Assembly (NCBI RefSeq): GCF_036898095.1
Contig: NC_090763.1
Coordinates: 58,465,530 to 58,529,529 of the forward strand
DNA length: 64,000 bases
Source: Palaemon carinicauda
Taxonomy: Eukaryota; Arthropoda; Malacostraca; Decapoda; Palaemonidae
Reading direction: 5' to 3'
Within the stretch, counting starts at the first letter, position 1. Each line of letters begins with the position of its first letter. The notes beneath the pieces were generated by a model, which worked only from the letters and a program-made list of their open reading frames with translations, ran no database searches and was not told the DNA's origin. This document shows, piece by piece, positions 45,691 through 56,368 of the stretch. Made by a program: the position numbers and the translations under genes.

Positions 45691-45862
45691 AACCACTTCT
45701 ATATTTTACTTCATTAGTGCAACTAATTGGTTTTCTTATAGTTACACTAGGGCACCTAACACCCTTACAAGCTCAAGTTCTATATTTTACTTCATTAGTG
45801 CAACTAATTGGTTTTCCTATACTGTAGTTACACTAGGGCACCTAATACCCTTACAAGCTCCA
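45691..45862. repeat. Two-copy tandem repeat
   Basis: A unit of about 80 bp containing ttctatattttacttcatta and ggcacctaa(c/t)acccttacaag occurs twice side by side. Non-coding. Confidence 0.75.
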
Positions 45863-46253
45863 GTGCTGGACTGTATAGTCCAAATTCCTAAATTGAATCT
45901 GGACCAATACTCTTAAAACCTATGTAATATGGAAAACAAGTTAAGGTTTATACAAGTATTAATGTTATTTTGAATGCCTATCATTGATAGTACAATTATG
46001 ATACTATAAAACTTTGATTTCAGGTTTTGAAATATGACGATGGAGATGGTAGAAACAAACTTGTAGTGTCCACAACTTAGATGTGAAATAGGTTGCCTGT
46101 AATGTATACTCCTGGAGTCTCCGGAAGTCATTCCTGAATCAGGTCAGTGGTCTTAGCATTTATTGTTTTCAATTGCTCGTATAAATGGAAGTTTTAGAGG
46201 AATTTATTGTTATAAAACAAAATAAATAGTTATAAAACAAAATAAATGGAAAG

Positions 46254-46403
<150 letters not shown>

Positions 46404-46797
46404 AACATTGATTGATTGATTGATTTACTTTAAGCTTTTAGAATTCTTATGATCTTGTCTAACTTATTCTTGAACTCGTTTACCACGTTACTGTTCACTA
46501 CATCTGATGGAAGTCTATTCTAAGTATTTGCTATTTTGTATGGAAAAAAATTGCCACATTGAGTAGTGTTGTATCTTTTCAACTCCAGTTTGTATCTGTT
46601 ACCTCTGGCCTGATTTGTGCTTAGCATGAATAGATTGTTGTGTTCTTTGAGAATTTTGAATGCCTCTATTTACTGTCCCCTTAGTCGTCGAGTTTGTAGA
46701 TCAAATAAGTTCAAGCATTCCATCCTTCATCTATATCCAAATTACCTAAGTGTTGGAACCAGTTTGGTGACCCTAGCTTGTACTGCTTCCAGTCTAT

Positions 46798-49105
46798 CTA
46801 TATCCTTCTGAATACTTTGAGCCCAGAATTGGACCCGTATTCTGGATGGGGTCTTACTATTGATGTGTACAGCTGTAATACAGTGTCTTTGTTTCTGTAT
46901 TTGAATTGCCTCTTTATGTAACCTTTTAGTTTTTGTGCATTCTTTTCAGCTTTTATGCTCTGTTTGGTGAACTTCAAATCCTTGCTGATGATAATGCAGA
47001 GATCTTCCCTCTGGTATACACTTTCTATTTCATTACCTACACTTTGTATTTCATTACGTACCTGTGAGTAATCTGATTGTGGGTTCCTATAACCTCTGTG
47101 CATGAATTTGCATTTCCCACAATTGAAAGGCATTTGCCATTTTCTGGACCATTCTCCTAGCTTCATTAGATCCTCTCTTAAGGCTTCTACGTCTTCTGAG
47201 TTCGCAGCATTTATGCCTAGTTTAGTATTGTCGGCAAATTTGGCTATTCTACTAGTTAACCCTAAATCTATGTCGTTAATGTAAATCAGAAAAAGCAATG
47301 GGCAAAGAATGGATCCTTGAGGTTCTCAGTTTGTAACAGCTGCCCATTCTGAAGCTTCTCCATTGATTGCAACTCTGTTTTCTGTTTGTTAGCCAATCCT
47401 CGATCCATTCAGCAGGCTGTTCAGTAATGCCTAGTACTCTAATTTTGATCATTAATTTTTATGAGGAACTTAGTCAAAAGCCTTTTGAAAGTCTAGGTAT
47501 ATGATGTCTATTGCCATGCTTTTGTAATAAATGCCAAACATGTGGAAAAATTCCAAAAGATTTGTCACACATGATCTCTTTTGTCTGAATCCATGTTGGC
47601 TGTCTATCAGAAGATTGTTTTTGTGTTTTACTATTGAATCTACTGTAATTGATTCAAAAATTTTGCAAGGCACTGAAGTTAGACACACAGGTCTGTAGTT
47701 GCCAGGTTCTTCTTTTGGTTCCTTCTTATAGATTGGAGGAACATTACCTTGTTTCCATCCTTGTGGTGTCTTTTTGTTGATTGTCTTTCGGAACATTTTG
47801 TAAAAGTGTGGGGTTATCTCTTCTTCAAGTTCTATAATCTCTCTTGGATGAATATCATCCGGACCTGGTTCCTTAGACTTACCGAGTCCTTTTATTTTCT
47901 TTTTGATATCATCCATCGCAAATATAATTCTGTTTAATGGTTGTGGCCCTTCCTATTTGATAGCTGGTTCCGGGAGGGCCTTTAATTCTTCCTTAGTGAA
48001 TACGTTTGGGAAATATGCTTTCATCGGTTCGGCTTTTTGCAAATCATTTCTTATGAGATTTCCCTCTGAGTCTCTTAATGGGCTAATGTTGTTTTTGACT
48101 GGCTTTCTACTGTTTACATATGCAAAAAATTCTTTTGTTTTCTTTACTAGCTGATGCCATTTTTCTCTTCATTGATCTTGGCATTTCTAACTAGTTTATC
48201 TACTTTTCATCTTAACTTCTTGTGCTCGGAAATTTCATGAATTAAAGTTGTGGAATCATTGATTTGTGTTTCCTGTCTCTGCTTCTTATTGCATTGGCTA
48301 TTTCTCTGTTGAACCACTTAGGTTATGGAGTTCCTTGTGGTAAAATTTTTTTCTATGCGGTATACATTTAGCTCCTTTTTTTTTTCTCTACAAGGGAGTC
48401 TTATTGCGTATCTATGTTCCCAGTATCTTCGTATTCTAAATTCTTGGTGTATTCCTTCAGTTTTATCCAGTTACTTTGTCTGTAGTCTAGCTTAGCTACT
48501 TTTGCCAATATTTTCGCCTGCTGAAACACTGAATTCTAAATTTTCTACTGTTGTTAGCACAATAACTAGTGTTGTTTCCCCTAGTTGGTTTATTGACCCA
48601 CTGGTAGAGGAATTCATTGTTAACAAATTTTAGTAGCCTATCTCCCTGTGTATGATGCAGAATTCATAGTGTCCCAGTTTACTGCTGCATTGAACTCTCC
48701 CATTAGGAAAGCTAGCTTATTGTTAACTACTTGTCTAAGTTGTCTATACAGCTCTTCATCCTGTTCTTGTGTTTGATGTGGTGGTCTGTATATTACTAGT
48801 ATAGACATGTTTTTTTTCCTGTGGTGTTGAATATTTGCACCTGTGACTTCACATTCAGTTTCTAATTTAATTTCTTAGGGGTTTAAGTGATTTTTAACAT
48901 AGACCATTATCCCTCCACCTTTTTTGGTACGGCTTTCCTTCTTAAAAAGCTTGAAACCTGGGATTTTGTATTCTCCAATAAAGTCCTTTGTTTTTTCTTG
49001 AATCCAGGTCTTGGTTATGCCTATGACATCTAGGTCCTCATTAGCTATCATTGCTCTGAAGTTTTCCATTTTGTTTCTAACAGATTGAGCATTGAATTGT
49101 GCCAC
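46798..49105 (-). pseudogene. LINE ORF2 (endonuclease and RT), decayed
   Basis: Starts MAQFNAQSVRNKMENF (49105), an APE-type endonuclease N-terminus, with DVIGITKTWIQ and GGGIMVYV. A Tyr-Arg-Pro-Pro stretch and MGEFNA follow near 48700, then decay. RT pieces are clear: KKIKGLGKSKEPGPDDIHP (47910), NYRPVCLTSV (47690), GFRQKRSC (47590), YLDFQKAFD (47480), PLLFLIYINDID with KFADNTKLG (47290-47220) and GEWSRKWQMPFN. The catalytic YADD-equivalent reads FADN, so the second catalytic Asp is lost. It ends with IVRPHPEYG near 46840. Confidence 0.85.
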
Positions 49106-49389
49106 TCAGAGGAAATTTTCTATCTTTTTTATTATCCTCTGTGGCTTTGCTAGTTTTCCTTATTCATTAGTGTTTTATTTTCATTTTTATCTGCATTATC
49201 CAAGTTTTCTATCAAATTTCCTCTCATTATTTGTTGGAGGATTTTCTAAGGGTCTAGTTTGTTCTTGGTTTACTGTGTTTAAGTAATTGTACTGGCTGAG
49301 ATTAATTTGGTTTCCGTATACTCTCTTGCCTTCTTCACTGAAGTGTATTCCGTCTCTTTTTTTTTTTTTTTCCAATTTTCTCTTGCCAT

Positions 49390-50211
49390 AGTAAGTGCCC
49401 CATAGATCTATAAATTTCCCTTTCTATTTTTGGCATTTGGCCTTAAGCCTTTCGTTTATCCCTATGGACTTACTGAGGGTGAATTTGCTGACATTGAGTC
49501 TAGGGAGAGTACCTATAACTATAGTATTATTGGTCTTGTTTGTAGCTGTTTCAACAGTTATTTTTAGCTGTTTAACAAAAGGTTTTGTTTGGCCAGCAGT
49601 GTCCTTTCTTAGGAATTGGTCGTTTCCGGTTGCCTGAACAATTATATTGGTCTTCTTGTTCTCTGTTATAGTTTTACTGACCACTTCTTCTATGTTCTGT
49701 GCGTTGGCACCTGGATAGGACCAGACCTTTCTCCCATTTTTGAGTCCGCCGTGCTCCCCTTGGTCCTTCACCATAGAATCTTCAATTAACGTCTCGTCTT
49801 CCTCTTCCTCTGGTAGGGACCTGAATCTGTTTTTGGTGGTAGTTACATTTCTAGGCTGTTGTTGAGTCTTCTTGGCCTTAGCTTCCCTTCCTCTAGTGGG
49901 TTTCATGAACTCTGTTTTTGTTGGTTATTACCTTTCTAGGTTCTGTCCTTGATTTTACCTTATTTTGTATTTCTTGAATACTAATCCCATTTTCTACCAC
50001 ATCGTCTATGACTTCTTTGTCCCTTATTTCTAACTGTGTTTTTGTTGGTTATTACCTTTCTAGGTTCTGTCCTTGATTTTACCTTATTTTGTATTTCTTG
50101 AATACTAATCCCATTTTCTACCACATCGTCTATGACTTCTTTGTCCCTTATTTCTAACTGTTGGAACTTGGACATGATCTCTATCAATTGTTCGCATAGT
50201 TCTTGGTTTTC
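49390..50211 (-). pseudogene. LINE ORF1 (coiled coil plus SGNH-like domain)
   Basis: N-terminal coiled coil (NENQELCEQLIEIMSKFQQL) directly at the B3 junction. A 124-bp tandem duplication (49914-50037 and 50038-50161) shifts the frame. The C-terminal part is acidic (EEEEDET) followed by VWSYPGANAQNI and TNIIVQATGNDQF, which resemble the GxN-D block of SGNH esterase domains found in CR1-type ORF1 proteins. It ends near KGKFIDLWGTYYG. The catalytic Ser and His are not identified. Confidence 0.7.
49914..50161. repeat. 124-bp tandem duplication in LINE ORF1
   Basis: Two adjacent copies, starting gtttttgttggttattacct and ending tttctaactgt, identical as far as I can read. Confidence 0.9.
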
Positions 50212-50234
50212 ATTTTTCAATATTAATCTTACCC

Positions 50235-50392
50235 GATGATCATGTAGCTGTCAACTCCGTTGCCCGACAGAAATCTACGGTCGGGATACGCCAGCGATCG
50301 CTATCCAGGTGGGGGTGTACACAACAGCGCCATCTGTGAGTAGGTACTCAAGTACTTCTTGTCAACAAGAACTCAATTTTTCCTCTGTCGTG
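50235..50392 (+). repeat. Left inverted terminal repeat of B3
   Basis: Complement of about 56497-56650. Shares with B1/B2 only short blocks, notably cagcgatcgct and acagcgccatctgt, which may be functional sites. Confidence 0.85.
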
Positions 50393-50594
50393 CCGCCGGC
50401 AAGACCTACTTGGATACGCTGTTGATTCTGGAGTTGTTGTTCACGATTTGGTGATGTAATTACTCTAGAGTTTAGCCTTCGCTATTCAGGAAGCTTTATC
50501 ATTAGCTTAGCAAGCTTTTGGAATTAATTTGGATTAATTGTTAACGAACTTTGCTAGATTTTGGATTTCCCCCTTGACTACTTCTAAATTCAAG

Positions 50595-53000
50595 ATGTCT
50601 GACCAGTCTCAAGTCCCTAAATACAGGCAGTGTAGTGTTAGGACTTGTGCTAGGCATCTTCCGAAGGCCTCTATAGATCCTCACACCGTTTGTTCCAATT
50701 GTAGGGGTAAATCCTGTCAATTGGAAGATCGATGTGGGGAATGCGCTGGGCTTTCGGAATTCGATTTTAACGAATTCCTCAAAAATGCACGTAGGTTAGA
50801 GAAGGAGAGAATCAGGAGGAGTTCTTCTCGCTCTGTGGATTTTTCCTCTCCCCATGCCCCTCAACCTTTTCCTTCCCCTGTGGTGGTGACTCCCGAACCT
50901 GCTACTAGTGCTCAGCCATCCATGGCGGATATGTTGCGTGCCATTCAGGCTCTCGGTGACCGAGTGGAGTCATTGGCTAATGACCGTAATCAGCTCTTGG
51001 CAGATGTCAGAGAGCTGAAAGCGAAAAGTGCAGTGGGAAGTGTTATCAGTGCTAGTGATGTGAAAAGTGTCAGTGTCAGTGTTGCGCATGAGGGTACATC
51101 TGTGCGTGCCAGTTGTCCTCCCAGTCCGGGACCTCTTGCAAGCTCCCAAGCCCAGGGGAGAAGCAATGTCGAAGGACCAAAGGGTTCGGCAGGCCTTGAT
51201 CGGCGCACGGATGTATCCTCAGTGGTTGCGGACGTATCTGTTCAAGATCGTCCCATCCACAAACAGACGAATGAGCCCTTACATTCCTCGTCTGTGGAAG
51301 AAGTTTCCAGGAGGAAACGATGGACCAAGGTCTCACGACTGCTCAAACGTAAGGTCCCTTCCGAGCGAGTCCAACGGCCCAGGTGTAGCCACTGGGTCAG
51401 TTCGGACTCGCTGCAGTCATCTGATGACTGCACACCTCCCAAGAGAGGTAGAGTGGTTCCACAACAGGCCTCTGCTCCGTCTGTTGTTGCTCCAACCACG
51501 GTAGACCCTAAGTGGTCCATGCTGCAGACTATGCAGTCTCAGCTTGCGGCATTCATGCAGGAGTATCATGCTGAGAAGGTTAACACTGCACCTGTTAACC
51601 TACAACCCGCCGAGGTTGTGCGCTCAGCAGATACTGCGGCTGCCTGCTCCCACACTCCACCTGTGAGAGCTCCACCACCGATGCGCAGTCCACCCTGCCA
51701 GACGCATGTTCTTGCTGCTGTAGAGCTGCCGGGTTCCAGCACTATGCGGCTTTCTCCGCAACCCATGCGGCATGCGCCGCATACCATACAGCATGCTCCG
51801 CATACCATACAGCATGCTCCGCAACCCACCGCAGCCCCACCCACGCACCAGCACTCTGCTTTTGTTGTTGCCAGCTCGCAGACTGACCAGCAGCGGCATG
51901 ATGTTGGATCCGCAGCTACGCATGCACCCGTTCTGCCGGATTCAGCCGTTCAGCTTTCTGCTCTGCCTTTGCCACTTCCTACTCAGCTTTCGGATGATGG
52001 AGTATCGGATGACGAAGCTGCATACTTGGATGAGCCACACTCTGACTTTGAAGGTCCCAAGTCTACGCCTCCCTCCTTAGACTTTCGTAAAGTCCTTGCC
52101 TTGTTCAGGGACTTGTATCCTGAGCAGTTTGTGTCTGCAACCCCTCGCTCTCCTCCCTCCGAGTTTGCTCTGGGCATGCAGTCTGCTGCGCCTGCCTTCA
52201 CCAAGCTTGTTCTCGCACGATCATCTAAGAGAGCTTTGAGGGTTATGGGAGAGTGGTTGCATTCCAAGAAGCAACTGGGAAAGACTGCATTCATCTTTCC
52301 GCCTACCAAGCTTGCTTCCAAGTCGAGCGTCTGGTATGCCACGGGAGAGGAACCCGGCTTGGGAGTTCCTGCCTCTGCCCAGGGCGACTTCTCAAGTCTG
52401 GTTGACTCTCCCCGCAGGTTGGCTATGAGACGATCGAAGATCTGCTGGTCCTTTTCTGATATGGATCATCTGTTGAAGGGAGTCTTTCGTGCCTTCGAGA
52501 TCTTCAACTTCCTCGATTGGTGTTTGGGAGCCTTAAGCAGGAAGACTTCCCCTTCAGATAGGGACTCTGCCATGCTGATCATGTCTAGCATGGACAAAGC
52601 CATTCGGGATGGGTCTGGTGAACTTGCGGCTTCGTACGTGTTGGGAGTGCTCAAGAAGAGAGAACATCTTTGCTCCTTATCGGCTGGTATCACTCCTTGC
52701 CAGAAGTCAGAGTTGTTGTTTGCTCCTCTCTCCAAGTGTCTGTTTCCGGAGGAGCTGATTAAGGGGATGGCTGCCTCTCTTATCCAGAAGGATACCCATG
52801 ATCTGATGGCATCTTCTGCACGTAAGGCTAAAACCTTACCTTCCGTGCCTAGACCCTTCCGCCCTGCAGCAGTAGACACTCCTGCAACTCGGTTCATCCC
52901 GCCCTTTCGTGGCAGAACCTCCAGCAGAGGAGGTACCCGTGCCGACAGTCACCGTGGCAAATCCAAGAAGGGTTCCAAGTCCGCAAAAGGCAAGTTCTGA
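50595..53000 (+). CDS. Gag of B3, intact (801 residues)
   Basis: Structural protein of the DIRS particle. The start chosen is MSDQSQVPKYRQC, aligned with MADPS in B2, rather than the in-frame ATG 19 codons upstream. Residues 13-50 form a Cys/His cluster (Cys13, Cys18, His30, Cys33, Cys36, Cys41, Cys47, Cys50). A short coiled-coil-like helix (MLRAIQALGDRVESL) lies near residue 120. The middle (about 170-480) is Ser/Pro/His-rich and unordered, with a short internal repeat (HAPHTIQ). The C-terminal domain (about 510-740) is the best conserved part (SKRALRVMGEWLHSKK, SSLVDSPRRLAMRRSKICW, FNFLDWCLGALSRK). The tail is basic and Gly/Arg-rich (PPFRGRTSSRGG), suited to RNA binding. It overlaps Pol by 92 bases. 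Confidence 0.9.
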   Translation: MSDQSQVPKYRQCSVRTCARHLPKASIDPHTVCSNCRGKSCQLEDRCGECAGLSEFDFNEFLKNARRLEKERIRRSSSRSVDFSSPHAPQPFPSPVVVTPEPATSAQPSMADMLRAIQALGDRVESLANDRNQLLADVRELKAKSAVGSVISASDVKSVSVSVAHEGTSVRASCPPSPGPLASSQAQGRSNVEGPKGSAGLDRRTDVSSVVADVSVQDRPIHKQTNEPLHSSSVEEVSRRKRWTKVSRLLKRKVPSERVQRPRCSHWVSSDSLQSSDDCTPPKRGRVVPQQASAPSVVAPTTVDPKWSMLQTMQSQLAAFMQEYHAEKVNTAPVNLQPAEVVRSADTAAACSHTPPVRAPPPMRSPPCQTHVLAAVELPGSSTMRLSPQPMRHAPHTIQHAPHTIQHAPQPTAAPPTHQHSAFVVASSQTDQQRHDVGSAATHAPVLPDSAVQLSALPLPLPTQLSDDGVSDDEAAYLDEPHSDFEGPKSTPPSLDFRKVLALFRDLYPEQFVSATPRSPPSEFALGMQSAAPAFTKLVLARSSKRALRVMGEWLHSKKQLGKTAFIFPPTKLASKSSVWYATGEEPGLGVPASAQGDFSSLVDSPRRLAMRRSKICWSFSDMDHLLKGVFRAFEIFNFLDWCLGALSRKTSPSDRDSAMLIMSSMDKAIRDGSGELAASYVLGVLKKREHLCSLSAGITPCQKSELLFAPLSKCLFPEELIKGMAASLIQKDTHDLMASSARKAKTLPSVPRPFRPAAVDTPATRFIPPFRGRTSSRGGTRADSHRGKSKKGSKSAKGKF

Positions 53001-55059
53001 CTTTCTTCCTCTCCAGACAGCAGTGGGAGCCAGACTCAAGACCTTCTGGCAAGCTTGGGAGAGCAGAGGTGCAGACGCTCAGTCTGTGAAGTGGCTAAGG
53101 GAGGGATACAGAATTCCGTTCTGCCGCAGTCCCCCTCTAGCTACATCTCCCATCAACCTCTCTCCCAACTACAAGGAGAAGGACAAGAGGCTAGCGTTGC
53201 AACAAGAGGTGTCGCTCTTGCTACAAAAGGAAGCGGTAGTCATAGTCCGGGACCATCAATCCCCGGGCTTCTACAACCGTCTCTTCCTGGTAGCGAAGAA
53301 GACAGGAGGTTGGAGACCGGTGCTGGACGTCAGTGCTCTCAATGCTTTTGTCACCAAGCAGACGTTCACGATGGAGACGACGAAGTCGGTCCTAGCAGCG
53401 GTCAGGCAGGAGGACTGGATGGTCTCGTTAGACCTGAAAGACGCGTACTTTCACGTCCCCATCCATCCAGACTCCCAACCTTTCCTAAGGTTCGTCTTTG
53501 GAAAGGTTGTGTACCAGTTCCAAGCCCTGTGCTTTGGCCTAAGCACGGCACCTCTTGTGTTTACCAGACTGATGAGGAATATTGCGAAATTCCTTCACTT
53601 GGCAGACATCAGAGCCTCCCTCTATTTAGACGACTGGCTTTTAAGAGCTCCAACAAGTCGTCGCTGTCTGGAGAATCTCAGATGGACTATGGATCTGACC
53701 AAGGAACTGGGCCTCCTGGTCAATATAGAGAAGTCCCAGCTCGTCCCATCCCAGACCATTGTCTATCTAGGTATGGAGATTCAGAGTCGAGCTTTTCGGG
53801 CTTTTCCGTCGGCCCCAAGGATCAATCAAGCCCTAGAATGCATCCAGAGCATGCTGAGAAGGAACCGATGTTCAGTCAGGCAGTGGATGAGTCTAACAGG
53901 GACACTTTCATCGCTGGCCCTGTTCATCGAGTTAGGGAGACTCCACCTCCGCCCCCTTCAGTATCATCTAGCTGCTCACTGGATAAAGGACATGACGCTA
54001 GAGGCGGTCTCAGTTCCTGTTTCCGAAGAGATGAGGTCTACTCTAACGTGGTGGAAGAACAGCATTCTTCTCAAGGAAGGTCTACCATTGGCTGTTCAGA
54101 CCCCCGACCACCGTCTCTTCTCGGACGCATCGGACACGGGCTGGGGTGCGACACTGGACGGACAGGAATGCTCGGGCACATGGAATCAGGAGCAAAGGAC
54201 ACTTCACATCAATTGCAAGGAGTTGTTGGCGGTTCATCTGGCCTTGATAAACTTCAAGTCCCTCCAGCTAAACAAGGTGGTGGAGGTGAACTCCGACAAC
54301 ACCACAGCCTTGGCTTACATCTCCAAGCAGGGAGGGACTCATTCGAGGAAGTTGTTCGAGATCGCAAGGGACCTCCTCATTTGGTCAAAAGATCGAAAGC
54401 TTTCGCTGGTAACGAGGTTCATTCAGGGCGATATGAATGTCATGGCAGATCGCCTCAGCCGGAAGGGTCAGGTCATCCCCACAGAGTGGACCCTTCACAA
54501 GAATGTTTGCAGCAGACTATGGGCCCTGTGGGGTCAGCCAACCATAGATCTATTCGCTACCTCGATGACCAAGAGGCTCCCGATGTATTGTTCTCCGATT
54601 CCAGACCCAGCAGCAGTTCACGTGGATGCCTTTCTGCTGGATTGGTCCCATCTCGACCTGTATGCGTTCCCGCCGTTCAAGATTGTCAACAGGGTACTTC
54701 AGAAGTTCGCCTCTCACAAAGGGACACGGCTGACGTTGGTTGCTCCCCTCTGGCCCGCGAGAGAATGGTTCACCGAGGTACTGCAATGGCTAGTCGACGT
54801 TCCCAGGACTCTTCCTCTAAGAGTGGACCTTCTGCGTCAACCTCACGTAAAGAAGGTACACCCAAACCTCCACGCTCTTCGTCTGACTGCCTTCAGACTA
54901 TCGAAAGACTCTCAAGAGCTAGAGGCTTTTCGAAGGAGGCAGCCAGAGCGATTGCCAGAGCAAGGAGGACATCCACTCTCAGAGTCTATCAGTCTAAATG
55001 GGAAGTCTTCCGAAGCTGGTGCAAGGCCAATGCAGTTTCCTCAACCAGTACCACTGTAA
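52909..55059 (+). CDS. Pol of B3: RT, RNase H, MT-like region (716 residues)
   Basis: Copies the element RNA into DNA. Start MAEPPAEEV within the end of Gag, in a different frame, so either internal initiation or a frameshift is needed. RT about residues 60-330: GGWRPVLDVS, DLKDAYFHVPIHP, CFGLSTAPLVF, catalytic YLDD at 239-242, QTIVYLGMEI. RNase H about 400-510: LFSDASDTGWG (Asp406), KELLAVHLAL, VNSDNTTALAYI, DRLSR. MT-like region about 540-660: IDLFATSMTKRLPMYCS, DAFLLDWSHLDLYAFPPF (FPPF at 587-590), LTLVAPLWPAREWF. The last part corresponds to the adenine methyltransferase-like domain described for DIRS elements; activity is unproved. The end overlaps YR. Confidence 0.93.
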   Translation: MAEPPAEEVPVPTVTVANPRRVPSPQKASSDFLPLQTAVGARLKTFWQAWESRGADAQSVKWLREGYRIPFCRSPPLATSPINLSPNYKEKDKRLALQQEVSLLLQKEAVVIVRDHQSPGFYNRLFLVAKKTGGWRPVLDVSALNAFVTKQTFTMETTKSVLAAVRQEDWMVSLDLKDAYFHVPIHPDSQPFLRFVFGKVVYQFQALCFGLSTAPLVFTRLMRNIAKFLHLADIRASLYLDDWLLRAPTSRRCLENLRWTMDLTKELGLLVNIEKSQLVPSQTIVYLGMEIQSRAFRAFPSAPRINQALECIQSMLRRNRCSVRQWMSLTGTLSSLALFIELGRLHLRPLQYHLAAHWIKDMTLEAVSVPVSEEMRSTLTWWKNSILLKEGLPLAVQTPDHRLFSDASDTGWGATLDGQECSGTWNQEQRTLHINCKELLAVHLALINFKSLQLNKVVEVNSDNTTALAYISKQGGTHSRKLFEIARDLLIWSKDRKLSLVTRFIQGDMNVMADRLSRKGQVIPTEWTLHKNVCSRLWALWGQPTIDLFATSMTKRLPMYCSPIPDPAAVHVDAFLLDWSHLDLYAFPPFKIVNRVLQKFASHKGTRLTLVAPLWPAREWFTEVLQWLVDVPRTLPLRVDLLRQPHVKKVHPNLHALRLTAFRLSKDSQELEAFRRRQPERLPEQGGHPLSESISLNGKSSEAGARPMQFPQPVPL

Positions 55060-55958
55060 CCCAGATTGCTGACTTCCTGTTACATCTAAGGAACGTAAGA
55101 TCCCTATCAGCTCCTACGATTAAGGGTTACAGAAGTATGTTGGCAGCGGTATTCCGCCACAGAGGCTTGGATCTTTCCACCAACAAAGATCTACAGGACC
55201 TCCTTAGGTCTTTTGAGACCTCAAAGGAACGTCGGTTGTCCACTCCAGGCTGGAATCTAGACGTGGTTTTAAGGTTCCTAATGTCATCAAGATTTGAACC
55301 GCTCCAATCAGCCTCTTTTAAGGACCTCACATTGAAAACTCTTTTCCTCGTGTGCTTAGCAACAGCTAAAAGAGTAAGTGAGATCCACGCCTTCAGCAGG
55401 AACATAGGTTTTACATCTGAAACGGCTACATGTTCCTTGCAGCTCGGTTTTTTGGCTAAAAACGAGCTTCCTTCCCGTCCTTGGCCTAAGTCGTTCGAGA
55501 TCCCAAGCCTGTCCAACTTGGTGGGGAACGAACTAGAGAGAATACTTTGCCCAGTAAGAGCTCTTAGGTACTATTTAAGAAGGTCAAAGCCATTACGAGG
55601 ACAATCAGAAGCTTTATGGTGTGCTATCAAGAAGCCTTCTCTACCGATGTCTAAGAACGCAGTTTCTTACTACATCAGGCTTCTGATTAGAGAAGCACAT
55701 TCTCATCTGAAGGAAGAAGACCTTGCTTTGCTGAAGGTAAGGACACATGAAGTGAGAGCTGTTGCTACTTCAGTGGCCTTCAAACAGAACCGTTCTCTGC
55801 AGAGTGTTATGGATGCAACCTATTGGAGAAGCAAGTCAGTGTTCGCATCATTCTATCTCAAAGATGTCCAGTCTCTTTACGAGAACTGCTACACCCTGGG
55901 ACCATTCGTAGCAGCGAGTGCAGTAGTAGGTGAGGGCTCAGCCACTACATTCCCATAA
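54786..55958 (+). CDS. DIRS tyrosine recombinase (YR) of B3, intact (390 residues)
   Basis: Integrates the circular DNA by site-specific recombination through a covalent Tyr-DNA intermediate. Catalytic residues: Arg196 (TAKRVSEI), His321 and Arg324 (HEVR), Tyr357 (SFYLKDV). The N-terminal domain includes TSTLRVYQSKWEVF and APTIKGYRSML. I chose MASRR because all six YR copies begin with it, but MVHRGTAMASRR seven codons earlier is equally open, and the frame is open all the way up to 53055 under Pol. The +2 overlap with Pol is 274 bases from MASRR. Confidence 0.92.
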   Translation: MASRRSQDSSSKSGPSASTSRKEGTPKPPRSSSDCLQTIERLSRARGFSKEAARAIARARRTSTLRVYQSKWEVFRSWCKANAVSSTSTTVTQIADFLLHLRNVRSLSAPTIKGYRSMLAAVFRHRGLDLSTNKDLQDLLRSFETSKERRLSTPGWNLDVVLRFLMSSRFEPLQSASFKDLTLKTLFLVCLATAKRVSEIHAFSRNIGFTSETATCSLQLGFLAKNELPSRPWPKSFEIPSLSNLVGNELERILCPVRALRYYLRRSKPLRGQSEALWCAIKKPSLPMSKNAVSYYIRLLIREAHSHLKEEDLALLKVRTHEVRAVATSVAFKQNRSLQSVMDATYWRSKSVFASFYLKDVQSLYENCYTLGPFVAASAVVGEGSATTFP

Positions 55959-56368
55959 TCCCATAACCTTTTTAACCTTTCTCTTGAATACTTTTTATTG
56001 TTGTTCTTTGGGTTGTACGGTAGGCTAAGAAGCCTTCCGCATCCTGGTTGATTTGGCGGGTGGTCAAATTCTTTCTTGAGAAGCGCCTAGGTTAGAGGTT
56101 GTGATGAGGTCCTTTAGTATGGGTTGCAGCCCTTTATACTTCAGCACCTAGGAGTCGTTCAGCATCCTAAGAGGACCGCTAGGCTCAGTAAGGAAGACGT
56201 ACTTAAAAAAGGCAGAGTAATAGTTCAAGTCGACTTCCTTACCAGGTACTTATTTATTTTATGTTTGTTATTTTGAATAACTGATAAAATGAAATACGGG
56301 ATACTTAGCTTCTTTGTTAACATGTATGCTGGTCTCCACCCACCACCCTGGGTGTGAATCAGCTACAT
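55959..56368 (+). other. 3' untranslated region of B3
   Basis: Non-coding, with the block ggctaagaagcctt and ttgatttggcgggtggtcaa conserved in B1 and B2. Confidence 0.6.
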
